From positions 62,001 to 126,000 of the forward strand of contig JALHMM010000004.1 in the NCBI GenBank assembly GCA_022844045.1: a stretch of 64,000 nucleotides of DNA. The letters run 5' to 3'. The translations under genes and the position numbers were made by a program. This document shows positions 41,249 through 51,635 of this stretch, piece by piece; position 1 is the stretch's first letter; each line of letters starts with the position of its first letter. Source of the DNA: Reyranellaceae bacterium. Lineage in GTDB: Bacteria > Pseudomonadota > Alphaproteobacteria > Reyranellales > Reyranellaceae. A model generated the notes under the pieces. The model was not told the origin of the DNA and made no database searches. It saw only the letters and a list, made by a program, of their open reading frames with translations.

Positions 41249-41884
41249 TTACTTCGACTTCGAATACGACGTCGGCAGCAGCAGCACCGACTGCATTTCC
41301 GCCAGCATCGGCGCGCCCTTGCCAAGGAACTCCTGCCACTTGGGATCCTTGGTCGCGCCGGCGCGCGCCGCCGTGCGGGCGGCGAGGTCCTTGTAGACCC
41401 ACATATGCGAGACCGAGTTGGGCTGCGGGAACTCGCCAACCCACAGGCCGTGGATCGGTGAGTACTTCTCGCGCGCCGGCAGGTATTCCTTCATCAGGTT
41501 GGTCCACGGCCGCGCCTGGCCGAGATGCGTGCGGTAGGTGCGCAGCTCGTAGACGTTGCCCTCGGTGCTGGGCTGCTTGTAGTCGACCACCGCGTTCCAG
41601 ATCTGCAGGTCCTGGCGGATGATCAGATTGCGGATCGCCGGCACGTACTCGCCGGTCCACTTGGGGTTCTTCTGCAGCTCGCCGCGCAGACGATCGCGCT
41701 CGTCGAGGCTGGGATACGACCACAGATGCCAGATCTGGTTCACCTGGCCGAACTCGCTGGTCCAGTAGCCGTGGTTCATGCCGTAATTGTCGCCGCGTGC
41801 CGGCCGGCCGATGGTCTCGGCCGCCTTCAGGTAGGCCGGCATCTGCCCGGCATACATGGTGTAGGTGCGCATCTCGTAGATCAT
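41249..41884 (-). CDS. NIPSNAP-family protein with two domains
   Basis: A 211-residue protein built of two ferredoxin-like NIPSNAP repeats. The first is IYEMRTYTMYAGQMPAYLKA ... VNQIWHLWSYPSLDERDRLR, the second VYELRTYRTHLGQARPWTNL ... VSHMWVYKDLAARTAARAG. The function of these proteins is poorly defined; they often accompany catabolic genes. It lies 43 bp after the SDR gene on the same strand. Confidence 0.88.
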   Translation of the reverse strand: MIYEMRTYTMYAGQMPAYLKAAETIGRPARGDNYGMNHGYWTSEFGQVNQIWHLWSYPSLDERDRLRGELQKNPKWTGEYVPAIRNLIIRQDLQIWNAVVDYKQPSTEGNVYELRTYRTHLGQARPWTNLMKEYLPAREKYSPIHGLWVGEFPQPNSVSHMWVYKDLAARTAARAGATKDPKWQEFLGKGAPMLAEMQSVLLLPTSYSKSK

Positions 41885-41927
41885 GGGAGCCTCCCTCTCG
41901 TTCTTCGGCGTTATGGGCGTTGGTGCG

Positions 41928-42701
41928 CTAGAACAGCGTGTAGCCGCCGTCGATGACGAAGTCGCGACCGGTGGTGTAGCGCGCGGCGTCGCTGGCGAGA
42001 TAGACAGCGATCGGTCCGAAGTCCTGTTCCACGCCCCAGCGGCGCTGCGGGATGCGCGGCTTGACGTTGCCGGCGAACTTTTCGTTGCTGAAGGCGTTGG
42101 CGGTCATCGCCGTCTCGATCCAGCCCGGCAGGATCGAGTTGACGCTGATGTTGTAGCGCGCCAGCTCGACAGCGAGCGCGCGCACGAAGGCGCAGACGCC
42201 GCCCTTGCTGGCACCGTAGTGGCTGCTGCGCGCCGCGCCCTCGATCGCCGCCGTGCTCGCCATCGCCACCAGCGAGCCGCCCTTGCCGCGCTCGGCCATG
42301 TGCTTGGCCGCCGTGCGGAAGGTGAAGAACACGCCGTCGAGGTTGACGCGCATGACGCGGCGCCACTCCTCGGTGGTCATCTGCAGGATGGCGCCCTGGC
42401 CGCGACCCGACACGCCGGCATTGGCGACGCAATTGTCGACATGGCCCAGCGTCTTGATGGTCTCGGCGAAACCCTGCTCGACCGCCTTCTCGTCGCCGAC
42501 ATCGACGAGCTGCGAATGCACGCGCTTGCCGTGACGCTTGAGCTTCTCGACCGCCGCCGTGTTCTTGGCCGCGTTGGTACCCCAGATGCAGATATCGGCG
42601 CCGGCCTCGGCCATCGCGTCGGCCATGCCGAAGCCGATGCCGCCGTTGCCGCCGGTGACCAGCGCCACCTTCCCCGTCAGGTCGAATCCCTTGTAGGCCA
42701 T
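41928..42701 (-). CDS. SDR-family oxidoreductase
   Basis: A 257-residue classical SDR starting MAYKGFDLTGKVALVTGGNG. It has GGNGGIGFGMADAMAEAGAD, VANAGVSGRG (NAG motif), HYGASKGGVCAFVRAL (YxxxK) and ISVNSILPGWIETAMT. ATG 42701 is preferred; the frame extends nine codons upstream. The substrate is unknown. It is co-directional with the NIPSNAP gene and the pirin gene. Confidence 0.9.
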   Translation of the reverse strand: MAYKGFDLTGKVALVTGGNGGIGFGMADAMAEAGADICIWGTNAAKNTAAVEKLKRHGKRVHSQLVDVGDEKAVEQGFAETIKTLGHVDNCVANAGVSGRGQGAILQMTTEEWRRVMRVNLDGVFFTFRTAAKHMAERGKGGSLVAMASTAAIEGAARSSHYGASKGGVCAFVRALAVELARYNISVNSILPGWIETAMTANAFSNEKFAGNVKPRIPQRRWGVEQDFGPIAVYLASDAARYTTGRDFVIDGGYTLF

Positions 42702-42827
42702 CGCGCCCCTCCTTTGCGTTGGGCGCATCCTACGACCTCAAGCACGAGGCGCCAGCCCAGCGTTCCGCGCGCCGGAAACACAACGGGCCGCCAGAAGCGG
42801 CCCGTCGATCGCGTTATCGCCGATGCG

Positions 42828-43538
42828 CTACTGCAGCGGCGCGGTCTCGACCAGGACGATCTCGGCGTCGGCGGTCGCCTCGATGGTGATCGCCTCGACA
42901 TCGGCGATCGCCACACCGTCGCGCGCGTCGACCGCGACGCCGTTGACTGTCACCGCGCCCTTGGCCGGCACAAGATAGGCCGGCCTTCCGTCCAGCGTGT
43001 GGCTGACCTTGTCGCCGCTCTTGATCGTCGCGGCGTAGAGCGCGCCGTCGGCGTGCAGCGGGATCGCACCTTCGCTCTCGTGGCTGACGAAGCCCGAGGC
43101 CAGCGGCACCAGCCTGCCGTCGCGCGCGCCAGCCGGGAAGTCGCGCGTCTCCCAGCGCGGCTTCACGCCCTGCTTGTTGGGCAGCAGCCAGATCTGGAAG
43201 AGCTCGGTCTCCTCGGGCTCGCGGTTGTACTCGGCGTGCGTGATGCCGGTGCCGGCGCTCATCACCTGGATCTGCCCGGCCTCGGTGCGACCCTCGTTGC
43301 CTACGCTGTCCTTATGGGTGATCGCGCCCTTCATGACGTAGGTCACGATCTCCATGTCGCGATGCGGATGCGGGTCGAAGCCGGTCCCGGCGGCGATGCG
43401 GTCGTTGTTCCACACGCGCAGCGCACCCCAGTGCATGCGGTTGCGGTTCTGATAGTTGGCGAAGCTGAAGTGGAAATTGGCCTTCAGCCAGCCATGGTCC
43501 GACTTGCCGAGATTCTTGAACGGGCGGAGCTCGATCAT
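42828..43538 (-). CDS. Pirin family protein (bicupin)
   Basis: A 236-residue pirin of the YhhW type, starting MIELRPFKNLGKSDHGWLKA. The N-terminal cupin has the metal ligands in GFDPHPHRDMEIVTYVMKGA and AGTGITHAEYN. The C-terminal cupin lacks them, as usual. Homologues dioxygenate quercetin in vitro or act as redox sensors. The start follows a GAGGGGGAGGG stretch. Confidence 0.9.
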   Translation of the reverse strand: MIELRPFKNLGKSDHGWLKANFHFSFANYQNRNRMHWGALRVWNNDRIAAGTGFDPHPHRDMEIVTYVMKGAITHKDSVGNEGRTEAGQIQVMSAGTGITHAEYNREPEETELFQIWLLPNKQGVKPRWETRDFPAGARDGRLVPLASGFVSHESEGAIPLHADGALYAATIKSGDKVSHTLDGRPAYLVPAKGAVTVNGVAVDARDGVAIADVEAITIEATADAEIVLVETAPLQ

Positions 43539-43632
43539 CTGTCCCTCCCCCTCATGGGGTTGATGTGTTGATGGCCACACAAATGGCCCCGCCGCCGCGC
43601 CCGTCAAGTTTCCAACCCGTAACGCTCGGCCC

Positions 43633-44184
43633 TCACGCCGCGCGGGGCAGCGCTGCGCCATACGCTTCGGTTGGCAAACGCAGCGCCCGGCAGTAATAGG
43701 CGACCGTGCGATAGAAGCCGCAGAGCGCGATCACCTCGAGGATCTGCTCGCGGCTGAAGGCGGCGCTGAGCGCGGTCCACAGCGCGTCGGGGATATCGAT
43801 GGTGTCGTGCAGGGCGTCGACGGCGCGGATCAGCAGGCGCTCCTGCTCGCTCCACACCTGGGCGTCGGCGCTGTCGGTCGCCAGCGCCTGGACCTGCGCC
43901 TCGGTGAGCTCGACGCGCTTGGCGAAGAACGCGATATGCACGCCCCATTCGTAGGCGCAGCCGCAGCGCGCGCAGACGCGGTCGATGACGATCTCGCGCT
44001 GACGCAAGCTAAGCGGTCCCTTGTCGAGCAGCGAGCCGGCGCGGAACTTCTCCCAGACGCGCGGCACCGAGGCGAGGGTGCGGAACAGCACCAGCGGCTC
44101 GACGCCACTGGGCATGATGCGATCGAACGCGGCCTGAACGTCATCAGGATAGGGCGCGCTCAAGGGCGCGACGCGGGGGTTCAT
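43633..44184 (-). CDS. Carboxymuconolactone decarboxylase/AhpD-like protein with CxxC-like pair
   Basis: A 183-residue helical protein starting MNPRVAPLSAPYPDDVQAAF. The motif LRQREIVIDRVCARCGCAYEWGVHI contains closely spaced cysteines followed by YEWGVH, the AhpD active-site arrangement. ATG 44184 has GGAG at a good distance; earlier ATGs exist. It is divergent from the HxlR gene and shares a regulatory region with two identical-half-site dyads. Confidence 0.87.
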   Translation of the reverse strand: MNPRVAPLSAPYPDDVQAAFDRIMPSGVEPLVLFRTLASVPRVWEKFRAGSLLDKGPLSLRQREIVIDRVCARCGCAYEWGVHIAFFAKRVELTEAQVQALATDSADAQVWSEQERLLIRAVDALHDTIDIPDALWTALSAAFSREQILEVIALCGFYRTVAYYCRALRLPTEAYGAALPRAA

Positions 44185-44202
44185 GGCGGACTCCATCATC
44201 AT

Positions 44203-44219
44203 GCTACGGAAATCGTAGC
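44203..44219. promoter_or_regulatory. Candidate HxlR operator 1
   Basis: GCTACGGAAATCGTAGC is a GCTAC-N7-GTAGC dyad (the perfect stem is GCTACG/CGTAGC). It lies just upstream of the AhpD-like gene start. The same dyad occurs 48 bp further right. Confidence 0.7.
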
Positions 44220-44250
44220 AACGGGACAATAGCGCCGCACAGGCCGCCAT

Positions 44251-44267
44251 GCTACTGTTTCCGTAGC
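44251..44267. promoter_or_regulatory. Candidate HxlR operator 2
   Basis: GCTACTGTTTCCGTAGC, again GCTAC-N7-GTAGC, ends on the base before the hxlR ATG. Binding there would block expression of the regulator itself. Confidence 0.7.
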
Positions 44268-44606
44268 ATGGCGAGAATCCCAAGGCCCGGCCGGCCGGTA
44301 CGCGGTTCGACCACGGGACGGCCGATCATGGCCGTCTTCGACCTGCTGGGCCGGCGTTGGGCCCAACGTGTGATCTGGGAGCTGCGCGAAGGTCAGCCGA
44401 CCTTCCGCGCGCTGCGCGAACGCTGCGGCAATCCCAGTCCCTCGGTGCTGAACACGCGTCTTGCGGAACTACGTGAGGCGGGCGTCGTCGAGACCGTCGA
44501 GGGTGGCGGCTATCGCCTGACCGAGGACGGCCGCCGCCTGCTCGAGGCGCTGATGCCGTTGCACGCCTGGGCCGAGCGTTGGGCCAAGCGAATCGGCCAG
44601 GACTGA
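44268..44606 (+). CDS. HxlR-family transcriptional regulator
   Basis: A 112-residue winged helix. The N-terminal MARIPRPGRPVRGSTTGRPI is typical of this sub-branch. It is followed by LLGRRWAQRVIWELREGQPT, then PSVLNTRLAELREAGVVETVEGGGYRLTEDGRRLLEAL. It lacks the Cys seen in redox-sensing HxlR proteins. The start codon directly abuts a GCTAC-N7-GTAGC dyad, so the leader is very short or absent. It probably represses itself and the divergent AhpD-like gene. Confidence 0.9.
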   Translation: MARIPRPGRPVRGSTTGRPIMAVFDLLGRRWAQRVIWELREGQPTFRALRERCGNPSPSVLNTRLAELREAGVVETVEGGGYRLTEDGRRLLEALMPLHAWAERWAKRIGQD

Positions 44607-44622
44607 GCGTCAGCCGCCCTGG

Positions 44623-46740
44623 CTATTTGCCCTCGCGCCACCAGGCGAAGCCGATGGCGAAGAGGAAGAGCAGCGCGATGGCGATGCCTGGCAGCAGCGG
44701 GTAGCGATCGACGCCAGTCACCGTGTAGCCGCCGTTGCGGCGGATGCCGAGCCAGTCCGAGCCGGCCATCGAGCGGCCGGGCTGCACGGCGCGCACGTCG
44801 GGATCGGCGGTCTCGCCGAGCCAGATCATGGCGCCGCCGGAGGCCTCGACCAGGGGCTGGAGCTTCTCGGTGGTGGCGCGCACGTCGGCGAACTCCAGCG
44901 GATCGGGATTGCCGACCGCCGCCACGGCGCTCTTCTCGCCGTCGTCGAAGCGATAGACGCCGGGCTTGTCGACGCCGATGCCGGCGATGGCGCGGCCTGG
45001 TGCGACGGGATTGAGGGTGAGAGTCTGAGTCCGGCCGTCGGGACCTGTCATGGTCACCGGGCGGAAGCCCTCGGCCATCGTCTGGCGGCGCAGCTCGATG
45101 CGCGCGCCCTGCACGGTGGCGCGCAGCGCCTCCTCCTCGAGGTCGGGCTCCTTCATCAGCCAGTGGGCGATGCGGCGCACCAGCTCCGCCTGCGGGCCAC
45201 CGCCGTCGACGCCGCGGTTCCACAGCCAGAGATGATCCGAGAGGATCTGCGCCACGCGGCCCTCGCCGGCGCGATCGAGCACGATCAGCGGTCGGTCGTC
45301 GGCGCCCGCCATGAGGGTATGGCCGCGCTCCGCGCGCGTCGCGATCTGGCGGAACCAGCGGCCCCAGCTCGGCTCTTCGCGTGGCGCGTTGGCCACGCCC
45401 ATCGGCGCCGGCTTGCCCGCGCCGGTGAGATCGGCGGTCACCGGATGCCGATCGCCCAGCGTGGTCACGGTCGGCTTGAAGCCGCGCTCGATCACCTCGC
45501 CCAGCGGCGCCGCCGGCAGCACCGCGCCCAGCGGCGTGCGGTGCAGCGTACGCGGCGTGGCGTAGACCGGGCCGACCGCGACCAGCAGCGCGCCACCGTT
45601 CTGCACGTACTGGGTGATGTTGCGGAAGTACTCCCGCGTGATCAGGTTGCCGGTCTCGTAGCGGTCGAAGATGATCAGGTCGAACTCGCGCAGCTTGAGA
45701 TCGAACAGCTCCTTCATCGGGAACTGGATCAGCGACAGCTCGCGCGTCGGCGTGAAGTCGTCCTTCGATGGCGTGCGCAGGATGGTGAAGTGGATCACGT
45801 CGACGGCGGGATCGCCCTTCAGGAGATTGCGCCAGGCGCGCTCGCCCTGATAGGGCTCTCCGGACACCAGCAGGACCCGCAGGCGATCGCGCACGCCATT
45901 GACGACGAAGAGCGCGCGGTTGTTGTCCAGCGTCAGCTCGCGCGTGCCCGGCGGCACCTCGACCTGGATCACGTTGGCACCCGGATTGGTCACCGGGATC
46001 TCGACCTCGAAGGCGCGGCCCAGGGGCGCGTTGAGCCGCATCGGCGCGTCGTTGCCGACCTTCACGGTCAGCGGGATCGGCGCGCGCGCGTCAGGCGCGG
46101 TATCGACGACGCGCAGCTTCATGGTGACGTTGCGGCCGACCACGCCGAAGCGCGGCGCCTGCTCGACCACCAGCAGCCGGTCGGCCTCTTCCTTCCGGCC
46201 GGTCAACAGCACATGGACGGGCGCACCGGTGAGATCGGCGGCGAGTTGCTGCGGCACGTCGTGCACCTGGCCGTCGGTGATCAGCACCACCGCCGAGAGG
46301 CGCTCGCGCGGGATGTCGGCCAGCGCGTTGCGCAGCGTCCCGATCAGCCGCGTGCCGCCGATACCCTGGCTGCCGAGCTGCAGGGAGGATGGCGGCAGCA
46401 CCGCCTCGCGCACCTCGACGCCGCCCAGGCCGGCGATCTTGCGCACCATCGCGGCGCGCGCCGCGGCGGCCTGCTGGCGGCGCTCGCCGATGCCCTGGCT
46501 GTCGCTGTCGTCGGTGATCACCAGCGCGATGTCGTCGACCGGCTTGCGCTCCTCCTCGACCAGCGAGGGATTGGCGAGCGCGCCCAGGATGGTGAAGATC
46601 GCCGCCAGGCGCAGGATCAGGCCGCGGGCGCGCTTGGTCGCGCCCAGCACCGCCAGCCCGACCGCGACGACAGCGAAGACGAGCAGCACGCCCCATGGCA
46701 GCAGGGGATCGAAGGCGATGGCCGAGATCGTCGTGTTCAT
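44623..46740 (-). CDS. Membrane protein with vWA-like domain, last gene of the MoxR operon
   Basis: A 705-residue protein starting MNTTISAIAFDPLLPWGVLL. It has two N-terminal TM helices, then a vWA-like fold with a DxSxS-type MIDAS segment (ITDDSDSQG) and LSAVVLITDGQVHD. A Rossmann-like domain follows (RLRVLLVSGEPYQGERAWRN, GGALLVAVGPVYAT), with a C-terminal TM helix (GIAIALLFLFAIGFAWW). The longer frame upstream lies over the next gene and is not used. ATG overlaps the DUF4159 stop by 4 bp. The function is unknown; it is a conserved partner of the MoxR-DUF58-DUF4159 set. Confidence 0.85.
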   Translation of the reverse strand: MNTTISAIAFDPLLPWGVLLVFAVVAVGLAVLGATKRARGLILRLAAIFTILGALANPSLVEEERKPVDDIALVITDDSDSQGIGERRQQAAAARAAMVRKIAGLGGVEVREAVLPPSSLQLGSQGIGGTRLIGTLRNALADIPRERLSAVVLITDGQVHDVPQQLAADLTGAPVHVLLTGRKEEADRLLVVEQAPRFGVVGRNVTMKLRVVDTAPDARAPIPLTVKVGNDAPMRLNAPLGRAFEVEIPVTNPGANVIQVEVPPGTRELTLDNNRALFVVNGVRDRLRVLLVSGEPYQGERAWRNLLKGDPAVDVIHFTILRTPSKDDFTPTRELSLIQFPMKELFDLKLREFDLIIFDRYETGNLITREYFRNITQYVQNGGALLVAVGPVYATPRTLHRTPLGAVLPAAPLGEVIERGFKPTVTTLGDRHPVTADLTGAGKPAPMGVANAPREEPSWGRWFRQIATRAERGHTLMAGADDRPLIVLDRAGEGRVAQILSDHLWLWNRGVDGGGPQAELVRRIAHWLMKEPDLEEEALRATVQGARIELRRQTMAEGFRPVTMTGPDGRTQTLTLNPVAPGRAIAGIGVDKPGVYRFDDGEKSAVAAVGNPDPLEFADVRATTEKLQPLVEASGGAMIWLGETADPDVRAVQPGRSMAGSDWLGIRRNGGYTVTGVDRYPLLPGIAIALLFLFAIGFAWWREGK

Positions 46741-49580
46741 CGGCGTAACCGCTGCATGATGTCGTTCATATGGACGGTGTCGTCCTTGTAGTTGCCGGTC
46801 AGCGCGTACATCACCAGATTGACGCCGAAGCGGAAGGCGAGCTCGCGCTGCGCCTCGCCGCCAGGCGCCACCGGCAGGGTGCCGCGACCCGCGCGATCGA
46901 CCGCCCAGGCGCCGGCGAAATCGTTGGCGCCGATGATGATAGTCGCCACGCCGTCGTTGATGCGACCGCCGCCCGCCTCGATCCACAGCCGCCCGCCCGA
47001 CCAGCGACCCGGCGTATCGGACAACAGGTAGAACGCCTTGGTCAGCACGTGCTCGTTGGGCATCGCCACCAGCGGCGGCACGTCGATGCCGCGCAGCAGG
47101 CGCCTGAGATCGGGGTTCAGCCCACCGCGGCCCAGAGTGATGTGCTGGTCGCGCGTGTCGAAGAAGATGATGCCGCCGGTCTTCAGATGCCGGTCGATCG
47201 CCGCCATCGCCTTGGGCGAAGGCGTCGCCTGCTCCTGGGTCACCGGCCAGTAGAGCAGCGGGAAGAGCCGCAGCTCGTCCTTCTCGATGTCGACGGCGAT
47301 CGGCTCCCCGGGCTCGACGGAGGTGCGCGCGCGCAGGATCTCGCCCAGCCCCTCGAGGCCGGCGCGCGAGATGTTGTCGACCTCGGCGTTGCCGGTGACG
47401 ATGTAGGCTAGCCGCGTCTCGAGCGTGGCGCGCAGCAACGCCTCGTCGGCGGGGTTGGCCGGCGTGGATCGCGGCGGCGGTGGCGGCGACGGCGGACGCC
47501 CGCCGGGCGTCGACTGCGCCAGGATGCTTTCCTCGAGTTCCGACGCGGCCTGCGCGGCGCGCTCGGGCACCGCCATCAGGCCGATCGCCAGCGCGGCGAG
47601 CAGCACGGCCGCTGGTGTCGCGCGGCGCGACAGGCCACGGGCCGAGGGCAGCATGCCGCGCAGCCACAACGAGATCAGCAGGTCGAGAAGCAGCAGGCAA
47701 AGCGCCACGGTGAGGAACCACTTGGTGAGATCGGTTTCGCCGGCTTCGGTCAGCGTATCGGTCGTCGCGCCCGATGGCAGGCTGGCGAGCGGCGCCGGCG
47801 CCGGCACGCGGTTGCCGAGGTTGAAGGCGACCTGCGAGGCGTCGTCGCCGTAGAGGCCGGGCGGCGTCTGCGGACGCGGCACCATCGTGCTGGCGGCGTC
47901 GAGCGGCAGGGGCAAGGTGCCGAGCGGTGGGGGCACCAAGCGGGCGAAGCCGTCGAGCGTTTTCCACGGCTTGAGCGATGTCTGCCCGCCGGCGTCGCCG
48001 GCGACGCCGCGGCTCAGCGCCACCAGGCGCTGCAGCATGTCGACGAAGAGGCCGGAGATCGCGATGTTGCTCCAGCTGGTGTTGGCGGTGGTGTGGATCA
48101 GCACCAGCCAACCCTCGCCACGCTTCTCGGCGGTGACCAGCGGCGTGCCGTCGGCGAGACGCGCCCAGGTCTTGTCCGACACGTCCGGCCCGGGCTCGGC
48201 CAGCACCTGCTGCGCGATGCGCGCGTCCGGCGGCACGCGCAGGCCATAGAACGGGCTGCCTGGCGCGAACTCGGCGATCGCCGCCGGCTGGCCCCAGCTC
48301 ATCACGCCGCCCAGCGCGCGATCGCCCAGGCGCAATTTCACCGGCACCAGGTCGTCCTCGCTGGACGCCAGACGCGGGCCGGCGAAGCGCACCAGCACGC
48401 CGCCCTTCTTCATCCACTCGACGACACTCTCGCGCTCCGCTGGCCCCGGCGAGGCGCCGTCGGGCACCAGCAGGATCGCCGTCTGGCGATTGAGGATGGT
48501 GGCCGCGTCGCCGACGCTGAGCTGGGCGAAAGGCTCCAGCGCGCGCTCGAGGAAGAACACTTCCTGCAGCAGCGGCTGGCCGCTGGCGGTCTGCTTCTCA
48601 CCGAGGATGCCGACGGGGCGGCGGCGATAGCGCTCGTCGAGCAACGCCACGGCGCCGGCGCTGGCTTGGCCTTCGATGTCGAGGCGGATGATGCGATTGC
48701 GGATCTCGGTCGGCACGTTGAGCGTGCCTGTCGCCTCGGTCGCGGTCGGCGCGAAATCGATGAAGCCGCGCGCCAGCAACGCGCCGCGATCGTCGACACC
48801 TTGCACCGCGACGCGCCGCGGCCCGTCGCCCGACGGACGGCGCGCCGTCACCTTCAGCTCTCGGCCGGCCAGGGCGGGCGGCATCAGCACCATCGGCGCG
48901 CGTGGTCCCGCGGGACGCACGACCTCGAGCGTGCCCAATGCGACCAGCCGTTCGCCGTAGCGCGCGGTGTCGGGCGACTCCAGGCCGTCGCTCAGCCACA
49001 CGACATGCGCCGGCCGCGGGATGCTGAGGCGGCCGATCTCGTTGGCCGCAGCGGCGCGATCAGCCGGCCAGGGCTTGGGCTTGAGCGCGCGCAGCACGGC
49101 GCGCGCCTCGTCAGGCCGCAGCAAGCCGCGTTGCGGTTGCGCCTCGTCGAGCGCGGCCGGCGCCGTGGTGAGGATGACAACCGGGCGCTTGGCGCGCTCG
49201 GCGCGCTCCGTCAGGCGCTCGGCATGACGCTGCATGACCGACCAGTTGGGCGACGCCGACCAACCATCGTCGATCGCCAGCACCAGCGGGCCGCTGCCGG
49301 GCAGCTCGGCCTGCGGATTGAGCAGCGGCCGGGCTAGCGCCAGGATCAGCAGGGTCACCAGCAGCAGCCGCAGCAGCAGCAGCCACCAGGGCAGGCGCAC
49401 CGGCGTCTGCTCCTCGGGCTCCAACCCCAGCAACAGGCGGATCGCCGGGAAACGAATCAGCTTCGGCGCCGGCGGCATCAGCCGCAGCAGGAAGTAGATC
49501 ACCGGCAGCGACAGCAACAGCGCCAGCATCCACGGCGTCGCGAAGGCGAGTGAGCCCAAGGCCAGCATCAGGAACCCCAC
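46737..49580 (-). CDS. BatA-like/DUF4159 membrane protein
   Basis: A 947-residue protein. The N-terminal BatA-type module (LAFATPWMLALLLSLPVIYF, then KLIRFPAIRLLLGLEPEEQTPVRLPWWLLLLR) has two TM helices, followed by a vWA-like region (GPLVLAIDDGWSASPNWSVM). The middle has more TM helices around 640-700. The C-terminal DUF4159 domain includes GGIIFFDTRDQHITLGRGGL and LWIEAGGGRINDGVATIIIG. It overlaps the DUF58 gene by 13 bp. The set is associated with envelope stress or aerotolerance, but the role is not settled. Confidence 0.88.
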   Translation of the reverse strand: MGFLMLALGSLAFATPWMLALLLSLPVIYFLLRLMPPAPKLIRFPAIRLLLGLEPEEQTPVRLPWWLLLLRLLLVTLLILALARPLLNPQAELPGSGPLVLAIDDGWSASPNWSVMQRHAERLTERAERAKRPVVILTTAPAALDEAQPQRGLLRPDEARAVLRALKPKPWPADRAAAANEIGRLSIPRPAHVVWLSDGLESPDTARYGERLVALGTLEVVRPAGPRAPMVLMPPALAGRELKVTARRPSGDGPRRVAVQGVDDRGALLARGFIDFAPTATEATGTLNVPTEIRNRIIRLDIEGQASAGAVALLDERYRRRPVGILGEKQTASGQPLLQEVFFLERALEPFAQLSVGDAATILNRQTAILLVPDGASPGPAERESVVEWMKKGGVLVRFAGPRLASSEDDLVPVKLRLGDRALGGVMSWGQPAAIAEFAPGSPFYGLRVPPDARIAQQVLAEPGPDVSDKTWARLADGTPLVTAEKRGEGWLVLIHTTANTSWSNIAISGLFVDMLQRLVALSRGVAGDAGGQTSLKPWKTLDGFARLVPPPLGTLPLPLDAASTMVPRPQTPPGLYGDDASQVAFNLGNRVPAPAPLASLPSGATTDTLTEAGETDLTKWFLTVALCLLLLDLLISLWLRGMLPSARGLSRRATPAAVLLAALAIGLMAVPERAAQAASELEESILAQSTPGGRPPSPPPPPRSTPANPADEALLRATLETRLAYIVTGNAEVDNISRAGLEGLGEILRARTSVEPGEPIAVDIEKDELRLFPLLYWPVTQEQATPSPKAMAAIDRHLKTGGIIFFDTRDQHITLGRGGLNPDLRRLLRGIDVPPLVAMPNEHVLTKAFYLLSDTPGRWSGGRLWIEAGGGRINDGVATIIIGANDFAGAWAVDRAGRGTLPVAPGGEAQRELAFRFGVNLVMYALTGNYKDDTVHMNDIMQRLRR

Positions 49581-50473
49581 CGCATGGGCCGAGCGCCCAT
49601 GTCAGCCATGGCGATGTAGAGCGACAGCAGCGCGGTTTCCGGCGGCCGGTCGGTGCGATGCGCCCGCCAGGTCCAGCCGACCGACGAGGCGATCTGCGCC
49701 AGCCCGTCCTTCTGCGCGCGCAGGCGACCACTATAGGCGTCGCGCACGGCTTCGACGCGACGGATCAGGTGGTCGCCCTCCCTCTCGAGACCGGAGAAGC
49801 GGACATGGCCGTCATAGGGCAGGTCCTCCTCGGCCGGATCGAGTACCTGCAGAAGATGGCCGCGCACGCCCTGGCTGGCGTAGCCGCGCACGATCTCCTC
49901 GATCTTGGGCAGCGGATCGAGCAGGTCACCGATCATCACCAGGTGGCCATGCGAGGGCAGCGGCAGCAAGGGTGGCAGGCTGTCGTGCGGACGGACCATG
50001 GCGTCGGTGGCGATGCCCTCGGCCAAGCGGCGCGGCGCGGCATGGCCGGTCATCGGCCGGTCGCCGCCCAGGAGCGCCACGCGCTCGCCGGCATCGACCA
50101 GCAGGGTCGCCAGCGCCAGCAGGAGGATCTCGGCGCGCTCCCGCTTCACCGGCACGCCGCCACCCGAGGTGAAGGCCATCGACGGCGAGCCGTCGCGCCA
50201 AAGCCAGACGCTGGCGGCGGCCTCCCATTCAGTCTCGCGCACATAGACGGCGCGACCCTTGGCGCTCTGGCGCCAGTCGATCCGATTGATCGAGTCACCC
50301 GGGCGATACTGGCGGAACTGCCAGAAGGCGTCGCCCTGGCCGACGCGGCGGCGGCCGTGCACACCTTGCAGCACGGTCGAGGCGACGCGCTGCGCCGCCA
50401 CCAGAAGAGGCGGCAACGCACCGGCCAGGATGCTGGCCTGGCGCAGCGCGATCGGATCGTCGGGGCGGACCAT
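49568..50473 (-). CDS. DUF58 domain protein
   Basis: A 301-residue protein. The hallmark is GRRRVGQGDAFWQFRQYRPG then DSINRIDWRQSAKGRAVYVRETE, the DUF58 motif. A vWA-like region with a Asp-x-Ser (DGSPSM) follows. It lies 19 bp after the MoxR gene and overlaps the DUF4159 gene. DUF58 proteins are the usual client partner of MoxR ATPases. Confidence 0.92.
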   Translation of the reverse strand: MVRPDDPIALRQASILAGALPPLLVAAQRVASTVLQGVHGRRRVGQGDAFWQFRQYRPGDSINRIDWRQSAKGRAVYVRETEWEAAASVWLWRDGSPSMAFTSGGGVPVKRERAEILLLALATLLVDAGERVALLGGDRPMTGHAAPRRLAEGIATDAMVRPHDSLPPLLPLPSHGHLVMIGDLLDPLPKIEEIVRGYASQGVRGHLLQVLDPAEEDLPYDGHVRFSGLEREGDHLIRRVEAVRDAYSGRLRAQKDGLAQIASSVGWTWRAHRTDRPPETALLSLYIAMADMGARPMRWGS

Positions 50474-50492
50474 CGGAGGAGAGATGGGTTCC

Positions 50493-51524
<1,032 letters not shown>

Positions 51525-51635
51525 GGATGAACTCCCAGGGGTTGCGGGGGCAGCATTTCAGAGCGGCCGCCGCAGGGCAAATGACGATCGCGCGGACATG
51601 GTGACGCAAGCGTTGGAATATGGCGAGGCCAAGGC

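Noticed and set aside
41883-43571. 562-codon plus-strand open frame
   Set aside because: It is antisense to the SDR and pirin genes and has the biased composition of a shadow frame.
44623-48417. 1264-codon open frame running across two genes
   Set aside because: Only the part from ATG 46740 has protein-like sequence; the upstream part is an Arg/Ala/Gly-rich shadow of the DUF4159 gene in another frame.
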